From Desulfonatronum lacustre DSM 10312 (lineage in GTDB: Bacteria > Desulfobacterota > Desulfovibrionia > Desulfovibrionales > Desulfonatronaceae), in contig NZ_KI912608.1 of assembly GCF_000519265.1 (NCBI RefSeq), forward strand, positions 1,129,665 through 1,193,664: a stretch of 64,000 nt of DNA, read 5' to 3'. The position numbers were made by a program, and so were the translations under genes. The notes under the pieces were generated by a model that was not told where the DNA came from, searched no databases, and worked only from the letters and a program-made list of their open reading frames with translations. Below are positions 26,593 through 33,943 of the stretch, piece by piece (position 1 is the stretch's first letter; each line of letters begins with the position of its first letter).

Positions 26593-27120
26593 ATGCGCCG
26601 AATACGTTTTTCCCTGGCTCTTATCCTGTTCGCGCTCCTGGCCGTCGGTTGTTCCTACTCCAGCGTCGGCCACTTGCAGCGCCAGCCCTGGGTATTGAAC
26701 GCGGAACAACAATTGGAGATGCGTTTCTGGCGGTTTTCCTATGTCGCGGAATCCTTCGGCGGACAGTACAGAGTCAAGGGGCGGGCGACGCCCAAGACGG
26801 AAAGCCTCCCCGCCGACCTGGGTTGGATCGAGGACTTGTGGCTGGCCGCTTATCTCAGTGATGATCAGGGACGGGTGTTGGCTCAGGATTTGCGGGTTTA
26901 TTCCAGCCTCCTACTGGACCCCGACCAAGGCGTGTCCTTCACTTTTACCCTGCGTCCGGACCGACTGAACCGCACGGCCTCCCTCCAGATCACCTTCGGC
27001 TACAACATGACCCTCACCCCGGATGAACACTACATGGCCCAGGAAACCCCGGAAAAGAAACACGCTGGGGAGCGCGGCGCGGTGTTCTTCGCCCATGAGG
27101 GGGCATTGACCAGGTTTTAA
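26593..27120 (+). CDS. Putative outer-membrane lipoprotein
   Basis: 175-residue exported protein with a signal peptide ending LLAVGC at Cys20, probably acylated and sorted to the outer membrane. The rest is a compact beta-rich domain with FRFSYV-like aromatic strands, VLAQDLRVYSSLLLDP and a GYNMTL segment near the end. GGAGATC precedes the ATG. I do not recognise a family. It ends the envC-side gene run; 396 bp holding a riboswitch follow. Confidence 0.75.
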   Translation: MRRIRFSLALILFALLAVGCSYSSVGHLQRQPWVLNAEQQLEMRFWRFSYVAESFGGQYRVKGRATPKTESLPADLGWIEDLWLAAYLSDDQGRVLAQDLRVYSSLLLDPDQGVSFTFTLRPDRLNRTASLQITFGYNMTLTPDEHYMAQETPEKKHAGERGAVFFAHEGALTRF

Positions 27121-27279
27121 GCCGCAGGCTGGTGGCAAAGTCGGCGATTATTCCGTCCAGTCGTCCACGTGCCAATTCCGCCACTTCGTCGCGACTTCTG
27201 GACATTGTCACGGATTCTTTTTAAGTACGTCACACGCATGGTTGAACTCGTTTTCAACGAACGACCACGCCACGTCTCC

Positions 27280-27447
27280 TTGCTTCAGGTCGCCGCATGG
27301 CGCCAAGAGGGAACCCGGTGCGATTCCGGGACGGTCCCGCCGCTGTAAGTCCCATTCAACCTGACTGGCTTCGCATGGCCACTGGAACCGTGTTCCGGGA
27401 AGGCCCGCCAAAGTCGGGGGGACAAGTCAGAAGACCTGCCTGAAGCG
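27280..27447 (+). promoter_or_regulatory. Cobalamin (B12) riboswitch
   Basis: Adenosylcobalamin-type riboswitch. It shows GAGGGAACCCGGTGCGATTC, GACGGTCCCGCCGCTGTAA, GCCACTGG and the closing B12 box GTCAGAAGACCTGCC. The P1 stem pairs CTTCAGGTC near 27283 with GACCTGCCTGAAG at 27433-27445. A GGGGC-loop-GCCCC hairpin at about 27493-27508 lies just before the nrdG ATG and could be the expression platform hiding the ribosome site or ending transcription. It controls nrdG-nrdD; bound cobalamin should turn the B12-independent reductase off. Confidence 0.93.
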
Positions 27448-27515
27448 CATTTGTCGCGGGACACGCGGATGTCCAGGCGGCCGTTCCCCGGGGCTTTTCA
27501 GCCCCATCGCTGACT

Positions 27516-28178
27516 ATGCGGAACCACCCTTCCCCCTGGTCCAGGCTGCGCGGCCTGGAGCCGCTGAGTTTGTGCGACTGGCCGGGTCGCGTCTGCGCCG
27601 TGCTGTTTCTTGGCGGCTGCGACCTGCGCTGCCCCACGTGCCACAACTTCCATCTGGCCTGGAACTCCGAAGACGATCCCCGTATCTCTCGCGACCACGT
27701 TCTGAACTTTCTCGACCAGCGAGCCCCCTGGTTGGACGGCCTCGTGGTCACCGGCGGAGAACCGGCATTGTCCACGGACCTTCCCGAATGGCTCGCCGAA
27801 CTCCGAAACCGGTTTGGCTTGCCCGTCAAGCTGGATACCAACGGCATGCACCCCGACATCGTGGAGCGGATTTTGGACAACCAAGCCGCAGACCTGGTGG
27901 CCGTGGACGTCAAAGGCCCGTGGTCCAAATATCCCGCGTTGACCGGAAACAAAATTTCCGCTCGTGAAGCCAAGGCAACCCTGGGCCGGATCTTCAAGCT
28001 CGCCGAAGGCCACCCGAAACACTTTCTCTTCCGAACCACCCTGGTCCCCCTGTTGACGCCGGAAGACCTCCGGGAGACCCGGTCTTTCCCGCCTTCCGGA
28101 TTTCTCCTGCAGACCCAGCCTTTTCGCCAGCCATCCCGCCCTTTCCAGGGCCATCATCACAAGGAGCAATCATGCTGA
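27516..28178 (+). CDS. nrdG: Anaerobic ribonucleotide reductase-activating protein, radical SAM
   Basis: 220-residue radical-SAM activase that makes the glycyl radical on NrdD under anaerobic conditions. The cluster motif CX3CX2C is CDLRCPTC in GGCDLRCPTCHNF, preceded by PLSLCDWPGRVCAVLFL, and the SAM-binding VVTGGEPALS follows. No strong Shine-Dalgarno precedes ATG 27516; the end overlaps nrdD by 7 bp. A His-rich tail closes the protein. It is first downstream of the cobalamin riboswitch. Confidence 0.92.
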   Translation: MRNHPSPWSRLRGLEPLSLCDWPGRVCAVLFLGGCDLRCPTCHNFHLAWNSEDDPRISRDHVLNFLDQRAPWLDGLVVTGGEPALSTDLPEWLAELRNRFGLPVKLDTNGMHPDIVERILDNQAADLVAVDVKGPWSKYPALTGNKISAREAKATLGRIFKLAEGHPKHFLFRTTLVPLLTPEDLRETRSFPPSGFLLQTQPFRQPSRPFQGHHHKEQSC

Positions 28179-30247
28179 CCCACATTTGCAAACGTGACGG
28201 CCGCACCGAAACCTGGGCCGTGGACAGGATCGCTGCGGCCGTTCTCAAGGCATTGAGATCCTGTGGAATCCAGGACGCGCTTTTGGCCGACCGCCTGGCC
28301 CGCAAGGTGGAGGAACGCCTGGCCGAAGCCGGCCTGACCGTCCCGGACCAGGAGCAGGTTCAGGATCAGGTCGAAGCCGTGTTGATGCAGTCCCGCTTGT
28401 TCGACGTGGCCAAGCGCTACATCCTGTACAGAGAGAAACGCCGCCAAATCCGGGAACAAAAGGCCGCGTTCCTGGACATCATGGAAACCATCGACGCCTA
28501 CGTAAACAAATCCGATTGGCGGGTGGCCGAAAACGCCAACATGTCCCACTCCTTCCAGGGCCTGATGCTGCACCTTTCCGGCACGGTTCAGGCCCGTTAC
28601 GCCCTGGAAAAATATCCCCTGGAAGTCCGTCAGGCCCATGAACACGGCTACCTGCACATCCACGACCTGTCCTTCGGCCTGGCCGGATACTGCGCCGGGT
28701 GGAGCCTGCGCGACCTCCTTCTGGAAGGCTTCAACCTGGAAGGCCGCTCCTCCTCCGGTCCGCCCAAACACTTCGACTCCGCTTTGGGCCAGATGGTCAA
28801 CTTCCTGGGCACCCTGCAAAACGAATGGGCCGGGGCACAGGCCTTCAACAACGTGGACACCTATCTCGCGCCCTTCGTCCGTCATGACGAATTGGACTAC
28901 CGACAGATTCGTCAGGCCGTCCAGAAATTCGTCTTCAATCTGAACACCACCTCCAGATGGGGCGGTCAGAGCCCGTTCACCAACCTGAGCTTCGACCTGG
29001 CTCCGCCCAAGCACCTGGCTTCCGAAGCAGTGATCATCGGCGGTCGGCTCCATGACAGCCAGACCTACGCGGACTTCGGACCGGAGATGGAGATGATCAA
29101 CCGGGCCTTCCTGGAAGTCATGCTTCAGGGTGACTACCACGGCCGTATTTTCTCCTTTCCCATTCCGACCTACAACGTGACCGAGAACTTTCCTTGGGAG
29201 ACCGAGGTGGGCGAGCTGCTGCTCCAGCTTACGGCCAAATACGGGGTGCCGTACTTCCAGAACTTCATCAATTCAGACTTCAAGCCCGAGGACGTCCGCT
29301 CCATGTGCTGCCGGTTGCAGATGGACCTGCGCGAACTGCGCAAAAAGGTCGGCGGGTTGTTCGGTGCCGGGGATTTAACCGGGTCCATCGGCGTGGTCAC
29401 CCTGAACCTGCCCAAGCTGGCTTTTCTGGCCCACGACGAGGCGGACTATCTGGACCTGCTCACCGAGTACGCCGAACTGGCCCGGGACAGCCTGGAGTTC
29501 AAGCGCAAGCTGATCAACGACAACCTGGAACGGGGCATGTTTCCCTTCACCCGGCGCTACCTGAAAAACGCCTACCGCGGGCATTTTTCCACCATCGGCG
29601 TGGTGGGCGGTCACGAGGCGTGCCAAAATCTGCTGGGCAAGGGCATCGAAACCCCGGCCGGGATCCGGCTGATGCGGACCACCCTGCTCCACCTCCAGGA
29701 CCTGACCCGACGCTTCCAGGAAGAGACCGGCAACCTGTACAACCTGGAGGCCACCCCGGCCGAAGGCGTGAGCTACCGGCTGGCCAAGCTGGACAAGACG
29801 CTCTACGCCGGGATCAAGGCCTCGGGCAACGGCGTGCCGTACTACACCAACTCCACGGCCCTGCCCGTGGACCTGGGGCTGGACGTCTTCGCGGCCCTGG
29901 AGCACCAGGACCAATTGCAGACCCTGTACACCGGCGGGACGGTCTTTCACACCTTCCTGGGCGAGGCCGTGGCCGATCCCCAATCCTTACGAGCCTTCCT
30001 GGTCAAAGCCATGACCCGGACCAAGCTGCCCTACATCTCCATCACCCCAACCTTTTCCGTGTGCAAGGACCACGGATACCTCCGAGGCGAGCATCCGGAA
30101 TGCCCGGAATGCGGCAACCCGGCGGAAGTCTACACCCGGGTCGTGGGCTACTACCGCCCGGTCCAACGCTGGAACCAGGGCAAACAGTCCGAATACGCCC
30201 AGCGCCGCGTCTTTGCCGGGCTGGGAGGCGAAAGCGCCGCAAGCTGA
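28172..30247 (+). CDS. nrdD: Anaerobic (class III) ribonucleoside-triphosphate reductase
   Basis: 691-residue glycyl-radical enzyme reducing NTPs to dNTPs without oxygen or cobalamin. The N-terminal ATP cone (about 3-95) starts LTHICKRDGRTETWAVDR. The barrel has SHSFQGLMLH and NTTSRWGGQSPFTNL. The C-terminal zinc motif is CKDHGYLRGEHPECPECG, and the radical Gly659 lies in TRVVGYYRPVQRWNQGKQ. AAGGAGCAATC gives a good ribosome site. It shares a B12-controlled transcript with nrdG, meaning that a B12-dependent class II reductase is probably encoded elsewhere (inference). Confidence 0.95.
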   Translation: MLTHICKRDGRTETWAVDRIAAAVLKALRSCGIQDALLADRLARKVEERLAEAGLTVPDQEQVQDQVEAVLMQSRLFDVAKRYILYREKRRQIREQKAAFLDIMETIDAYVNKSDWRVAENANMSHSFQGLMLHLSGTVQARYALEKYPLEVRQAHEHGYLHIHDLSFGLAGYCAGWSLRDLLLEGFNLEGRSSSGPPKHFDSALGQMVNFLGTLQNEWAGAQAFNNVDTYLAPFVRHDELDYRQIRQAVQKFVFNLNTTSRWGGQSPFTNLSFDLAPPKHLASEAVIIGGRLHDSQTYADFGPEMEMINRAFLEVMLQGDYHGRIFSFPIPTYNVTENFPWETEVGELLLQLTAKYGVPYFQNFINSDFKPEDVRSMCCRLQMDLRELRKKVGGLFGAGDLTGSIGVVTLNLPKLAFLAHDEADYLDLLTEYAELARDSLEFKRKLINDNLERGMFPFTRRYLKNAYRGHFSTIGVVGGHEACQNLLGKGIETPAGIRLMRTTLLHLQDLTRRFQEETGNLYNLEATPAEGVSYRLAKLDKTLYAGIKASGNGVPYYTNSTALPVDLGLDVFAALEHQDQLQTLYTGGTVFHTFLGEAVADPQSLRAFLVKAMTRTKLPYISITPTFSVCKDHGYLRGEHPECPECGNPAEVYTRVVGYYRPVQRWNQGKQSEYAQRRVFAGLGGESAAS

Positions 30248-30280
30248 ATGTCGCGGTGAAGATCACTTTGGAGGTACGAT

Positions 30281-30970
30281 ATGGACACTACTGCGTTTCT
30301 TGCCGCCCTGAAGACGGTCTTTTCCGTCCAGGAAATGACCAAGCCCACGGATTTTCGCTTCGATCCGCTGCCCAATGTCCAGGGCAAAACCGCTCCCAAA
30401 GTACAGCGGCTGCTCCAGCTCGGGGTACGCTGCCTGCCGCCTGAGGAATGCTATTTCGAAGTGGGGACGTTCCAGGGCAAGACGCTGATTTCCGCGGCCC
30501 TGTTCAATGAAGACAAGCACCTGGCGGCCTGCGATGATTTTTCGGAGTTTACGGACAACCCTGAACAGGCCCTGGATGTTCTCCGTCGCAACATCAGCCG
30601 CCACTGCCCTCCGCACCAGTGCATCGACTTCCACATGGCCGACTTCCGCCGGGTGCTGCGCGAAGGCCGCCTGTCCAAGCCCATCGGCTTCTACTTCAAC
30701 GACGGCGCTCATGACTACGCCAACCAGTTCGATGGAATGACGCATGTTGAAGATCATCTGGCAGACGAAGCGCTGGTCCTGGTGGACGACTGGCGCTTTA
30801 CCCCGGACTCCCGCTCCCAGGCCCGGCAAGCGACACTGGACGCCATTGCCCGTTCCAAACGCAAATGGGAACTGATCTACGAACTTCCCGCCCGTTTCAA
30901 CGGCGACGCAGCAATGTGGTGGAACGGCCTCGGCCTGCTGCGGACATGGGTGTCTTCACTCTCGGCTTGA
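30281..30970 (+). CDS. Class I SAM-dependent methyltransferase (Methyltransf_24 type)
   Basis: 229-residue protein with a Rossmann SAM-binding fold. Motif I reads CYFEVGTFQGKT at about 64-75 and the acidic post-I residue is in LAACDDFSEF. GFYFNDGAHDYANQFDG and LVLVDDWRFTP are typical of the Methyltransf_24 group. It begins 33 bp after nrdD with a GGAGGT ribosome site, so it may be read from the riboswitch operon. The target is unknown; members often act on small molecules or sugars. Confidence 0.78.
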   Translation: MDTTAFLAALKTVFSVQEMTKPTDFRFDPLPNVQGKTAPKVQRLLQLGVRCLPPEECYFEVGTFQGKTLISAALFNEDKHLAACDDFSEFTDNPEQALDVLRRNISRHCPPHQCIDFHMADFRRVLREGRLSKPIGFYFNDGAHDYANQFDGMTHVEDHLADEALVLVDDWRFTPDSRSQARQATLDAIARSKRKWELIYELPARFNGDAAMWWNGLGLLRTWVSSLSA

Positions 30971-30998
30971 TCAAGAAACGACCGAGTTCCCTGGACGG

Positions 30999-32198
30999 TC
31001 ACGACGGCTTTCGGAAACCGAAGACGCGTCCCCGGACCATAGCCCCGGGACCGAACTTCTCCCGGATTGCGTCCAGGGTCGTGTCCAGGGTTTTGTCCAG
31101 ATCGGTTTCGTTTCCGGGGAAAAGAGAAAGCTGACGCCTTGCATTGGAAAAATTGGACACGCTCAGTCCGATCAAACGGACTTTATTGGGGAGTTGCTCG
31201 GCGTCCAGCAGTTGGGCGGCGGTCTGGAAGATCATCCGCGTGGACGCGGTGGGCTCGCGCAAGGTTTTCGCGCGCGTGATCACCTTGAAGTCGCTGAACT
31301 TGACCTTCAGGGACACGGTGCGCCCGGCATGACCGTCCCGGCGCAACCGGCGTCCCACGCGCTCGGCCTGATCCAGCAGCCAGCGCTTCAACTCCTCCCG
31401 GTCGTCGTGGTCCTCGGCAAAGGTGTTTTCCGCGCCTTCACTTTTGGCTTCGGACTCCGGAACAACCGGCCTGGGGTCAATGCCCCTGGCCCTGGCATAG
31501 AGGACCTCCCCCCACTTTCCGAACCGCTCGCGCCAGAATCGTTCCGAATACCTCGTGACATCGCCGACCCGACGCACTCCGAGCAGCGCGAGCTTTTCCA
31601 CAGCCTGCCGCCCCACGCCCGGAATCTTGGAGACCGGCAGGGCCTCGAGAAAAGCCGGTACGTCATTCGGAGCGAGGATGAACAGACCGTCCGGCTTGTT
31701 CTGGTCCGAGGCGATCTTGGACAGAAACTTGACCGGAGCCATGCCCACGGAGCAAGTCAGCCCGGTTTCCGCGGCCACGGCCTGCTTCAACACGATCCCC
31801 AGCCGTTGCGGAGGTCCAAAAATACGTTCCAGACCGCTGCCATCGAGATAGGCCTCGTCCACCGAGGCCTGCTCCACCAACGGTGAAAACCGCTCCAGGA
31901 CGGCCATGACCAGCTGGGAGACCTGGGCATAGCGTCCCATGCGCACGGGCACGAACGCTCCGTTTGGGCACAAGCGCCTGGCCTGGACAATGGGCATGGC
32001 CGAATGCACGCCGAATTTTCGGGCTTCGTAGCTGCACGCGGAAACCACCCCGCGCTGGGACCCGCCGACGATCACGGCTCTGCCGCGCAACTCGGGATGG
32101 TCCAGTTGCTCCACGGACGCAAAAAAGGCGTCCATGTCCACATGCAGGATCAGGGGGGCAGTGGAAGATGGAAGGGAAGCGGGAACGGCGGTGCTCAT
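30999..32198 (-). CDS. dinB: DNA polymerase IV (Y-family)
   Basis: 399-residue translesion polymerase. The catalytic metal sites are in HVDMDAFFASVEQ and SVDEAYLDGS. Helix-hairpin DNA binding follows (KIPGVGRQAVEKLALLGV), then the little-finger domain. The ATG at 32198 is chosen for the family start MSTAVPASLPSS; the open frame to 32252 adds an unlikely tail. The C-terminus (RRQLSLFPG) holds a QLSLF beta-clamp-binding motif. It faces the methyltransferase end to end. Confidence 0.94.
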   Translation of the reverse strand: MSTAVPASLPSSTAPLILHVDMDAFFASVEQLDHPELRGRAVIVGGSQRGVVSACSYEARKFGVHSAMPIVQARRLCPNGAFVPVRMGRYAQVSQLVMAVLERFSPLVEQASVDEAYLDGSGLERIFGPPQRLGIVLKQAVAAETGLTCSVGMAPVKFLSKIASDQNKPDGLFILAPNDVPAFLEALPVSKIPGVGRQAVEKLALLGVRRVGDVTRYSERFWRERFGKWGEVLYARARGIDPRPVVPESEAKSEGAENTFAEDHDDREELKRWLLDQAERVGRRLRRDGHAGRTVSLKVKFSDFKVITRAKTLREPTASTRMIFQTAAQLLDAEQLPNKVRLIGLSVSNFSNARRQLSLFPGNETDLDKTLDTTLDAIREKFGPGAMVRGRVFGFRKPS

Positions 32199-32264
32199 GG
32201 CCCGAACTGTCCGCAAGAAAGAAGACGGGACGGAATCGTCGTCGCCGAGCAACGAAAAAGAACG

Positions 32265-32699
32265 CTACTCGGCGAAAACGATCTCCAGGATGTTGCTGTC
32301 GCCCTCCCGGCGATACCGCTGGGAGGCGCTCATCTCTTTGGTCAGCAGAATGCCCAGCCCACCCTGAACACGCTCGTCCATGCCCAGGGTGACGTCCGGA
32401 GGAGGCTTGGAAAGCGGGTCAAAGGGAGGCCCCTGGTCCGTGAAGCGCACCAGAAACCGCCCCTCCTCCGCCAACTGTCCGCACGCCACGGAGACCATTC
32501 CGGTCTGGTCCGGACCGTAGGCGTAATCAAAAATATTCAGGAGCACCTCTTCCAAGACCAGATCGATCTTGAGCTCCAACGCCGGAGACAACCCGGTGGA
32601 TTCGAAACGCTCCAGGACAAAGCGCCGCAGAGGCTCCAGAGAGGATTTGTCCGCCGGCAGCGAAAGACCGGCCACATCCTCGGCGCTACTTGGCCGCAA
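32265..32699 (-). CDS. Serine-protein kinase RsbW-like anti-sigma ATPase
   Basis: 144-residue GHKL-fold kinase. The N-box helix is LKIDLVLEEVLLNIFDYAY, and the G1 site VRFTDQGPPFDP and GLGILLT lid are typical of RsbW/SpoIIAB switch kinases. Partner-switching ATPases phosphorylate a STAS antagonist and hold a sigma factor or other target. The next upstream gene, overlapping by 14 bp, is that STAS antagonist. No sigma factor or PP2C phosphatase is adjacent, so the output target is unknown. Confidence 0.87.
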   Translation of the reverse strand: MRPSSAEDVAGLSLPADKSSLEPLRRFVLERFESTGLSPALELKIDLVLEEVLLNIFDYAYGPDQTGMVSVACGQLAEEGRFLVRFTDQGPPFDPLSKPPPDVTLGMDERVQGGLGILLTKEMSASQRYRREGDSNILEIVFAE

Positions 32700-33018
32700 G
32701 GGCCGCCTCCAGGGAATCGTACACCGGGAAAATGGACGCGAAGCCGGAGATGTCGAAGACTTCCTTGACCATGGAACTCATCCCGCCGAAAGCCAACGAG
32801 CCTCCCTGGCTTTTCAGCTTCTTGCCCACGCCCAGAATGACCCGCAATCCCGCGCTGCTGATGTATTCCAGGCCGGTGAAGTCCACGATCAGCTTGGAAT
32901 CGCCCTGCTCCATCCAGCGCAGACATTCCTGCTCGAAAGACGGGGCCGTTACCGCGTCCATGCGGCCCGTCGCTTTGATCGTCACGCCCTGCTCCACCTT
33001 GGTACTCGTAAATTCCAT
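32686..33018 (-). CDS. Anti-sigma factor antagonist (STAS, SpoIIAA/RsbV-like)
   Basis: 110-residue STAS-domain protein. The phospho-accepting serine lies in DFTGLEYISSAGLRVILGVG, the standard antagonist signature. It starts at ATG 33018 after an AGAGGAG ribosome site; the longer frame upstream has no homology to the fold. It overlaps the RsbW-like gene by 14 bp and forms a partner-switch pair with it. Unphosphorylated antagonist should bind the kinase and free its target. Confidence 0.9.
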   Translation of the reverse strand: MEFTSTKVEQGVTIKATGRMDAVTAPSFEQECLRWMEQGDSKLIVDFTGLEYISSAGLRVILGVGKKLKSQGGSLAFGGMSSMVKEVFDISGFASIFPVYDSLEAALAAK

Positions 33019-33061
33019 GCTGTCACTCCTCTTGTTGTTTTGAAAATTTTTCAACGACCCA

Positions 33062-33811
33062 CTACATGCCCATGAATCGTTGTCGCGTGTACCCCTCTGG
33101 AATATCAAAACTTCCGGAGGGAGCGGCCATTTTTTTGTGCTCCAGAAGTTCTTCCCGGGTCACCACCGTCGCGCCCATGACATTGGCTCTGCTCACGGTC
33201 AGCACGGCGACTCCCCGAATCTTCTCCATTTCCCGAAGCAGCTCCTCGAAACCATGCTGCCCGGCCATCATGGCATGACCGATCTTGTTGTACATGCTCA
33301 CGTTCACGTCGATCTGGTCCGTGGCGCAGATTTCAGCAGCCGTTTGCCCCATGGGCATGTTCAAGGTCAGCTCATAAACCCGGCAGGTCCAGTCGTTGAC
33401 GTTCTTCACGGTCCCGGTTTCCACGACCGAAGCCTGCATCTGCATCATCCCCCCCATCATCTGAGCCATCATCTGGGCCTTTTCATGTCCCCCTTCCTCG
33501 CCCAGCATGCCGGCCATGGCTTCGGACAGGTTCAGCGGCACCTCGGTATACGTCCGCTCACCGTGGTCCAGCATGTACATAGTCTGCTTGTCGCCATCGA
33601 AAATCACCGACGTCTTGTCGGAAGAGTTCATTCGGGCCTTGTTGCCGCTCAGCCATGTCTCGACTATTTCCTCGCTGCCCGCCTGCTTTTGCCCCATGAT
33701 CTCATACGGCTCACTGACATGGAGAATCTTCAGGTAATCCTCGGCCCAGACCCAGCCCCCCTGAAGCAATACAACCAGAATAGTCGTCAAACAAATCGTG
33801 GTTCTTTTCAT
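33062..33811 (-). CDS. Exported DUF4412-type protein, Met-rich
   Basis: 249-residue periplasmic protein. The signal peptide reads TTILVVLLQGGWVWA-ED. The body contains EETWLSGNKARMNSSDKTS-like beta strands, YMLDHGERTYTEVPL, and an unusual Met-rich patch QMMAQMMGGMMQMQ at about residues 113-126. The end has a C-X(n)-C pair (WTCRVYELT, AEICATDQID). It best resembles the DUF4412 group of exported beta-rich proteins. The Met-rich patch could bind copper, but this is only a suggestion. It stands 43 bp upstream of the STAS gene. Confidence 0.75.
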   Translation of the reverse strand: MKRTTICLTTILVVLLQGGWVWAEDYLKILHVSEPYEIMGQKQAGSEEIVETWLSGNKARMNSSDKTSVIFDGDKQTMYMLDHGERTYTEVPLNLSEAMAGMLGEEGGHEKAQMMAQMMGGMMQMQASVVETGTVKNVNDWTCRVYELTLNMPMGQTAAEICATDQIDVNVSMYNKIGHAMMAGQHGFEELLREMEKIRGVAVLTVSRANVMGATVVTREELLEHKKMAAPSGSFDIPEGYTRQRFMGM

Positions 33812-33943
33812 CTCTGCTCTCCAGTTCTGAAGTTGAAACCGGCCCAGGCCGGAACGCGTTCGGTCTCCAACGCAAACCGTCGCCACCTCTGTACGAAGCC
33901 AAGCGGAAAAAGTCCATATGGTCGGTGACCACCTCCTGAATGT

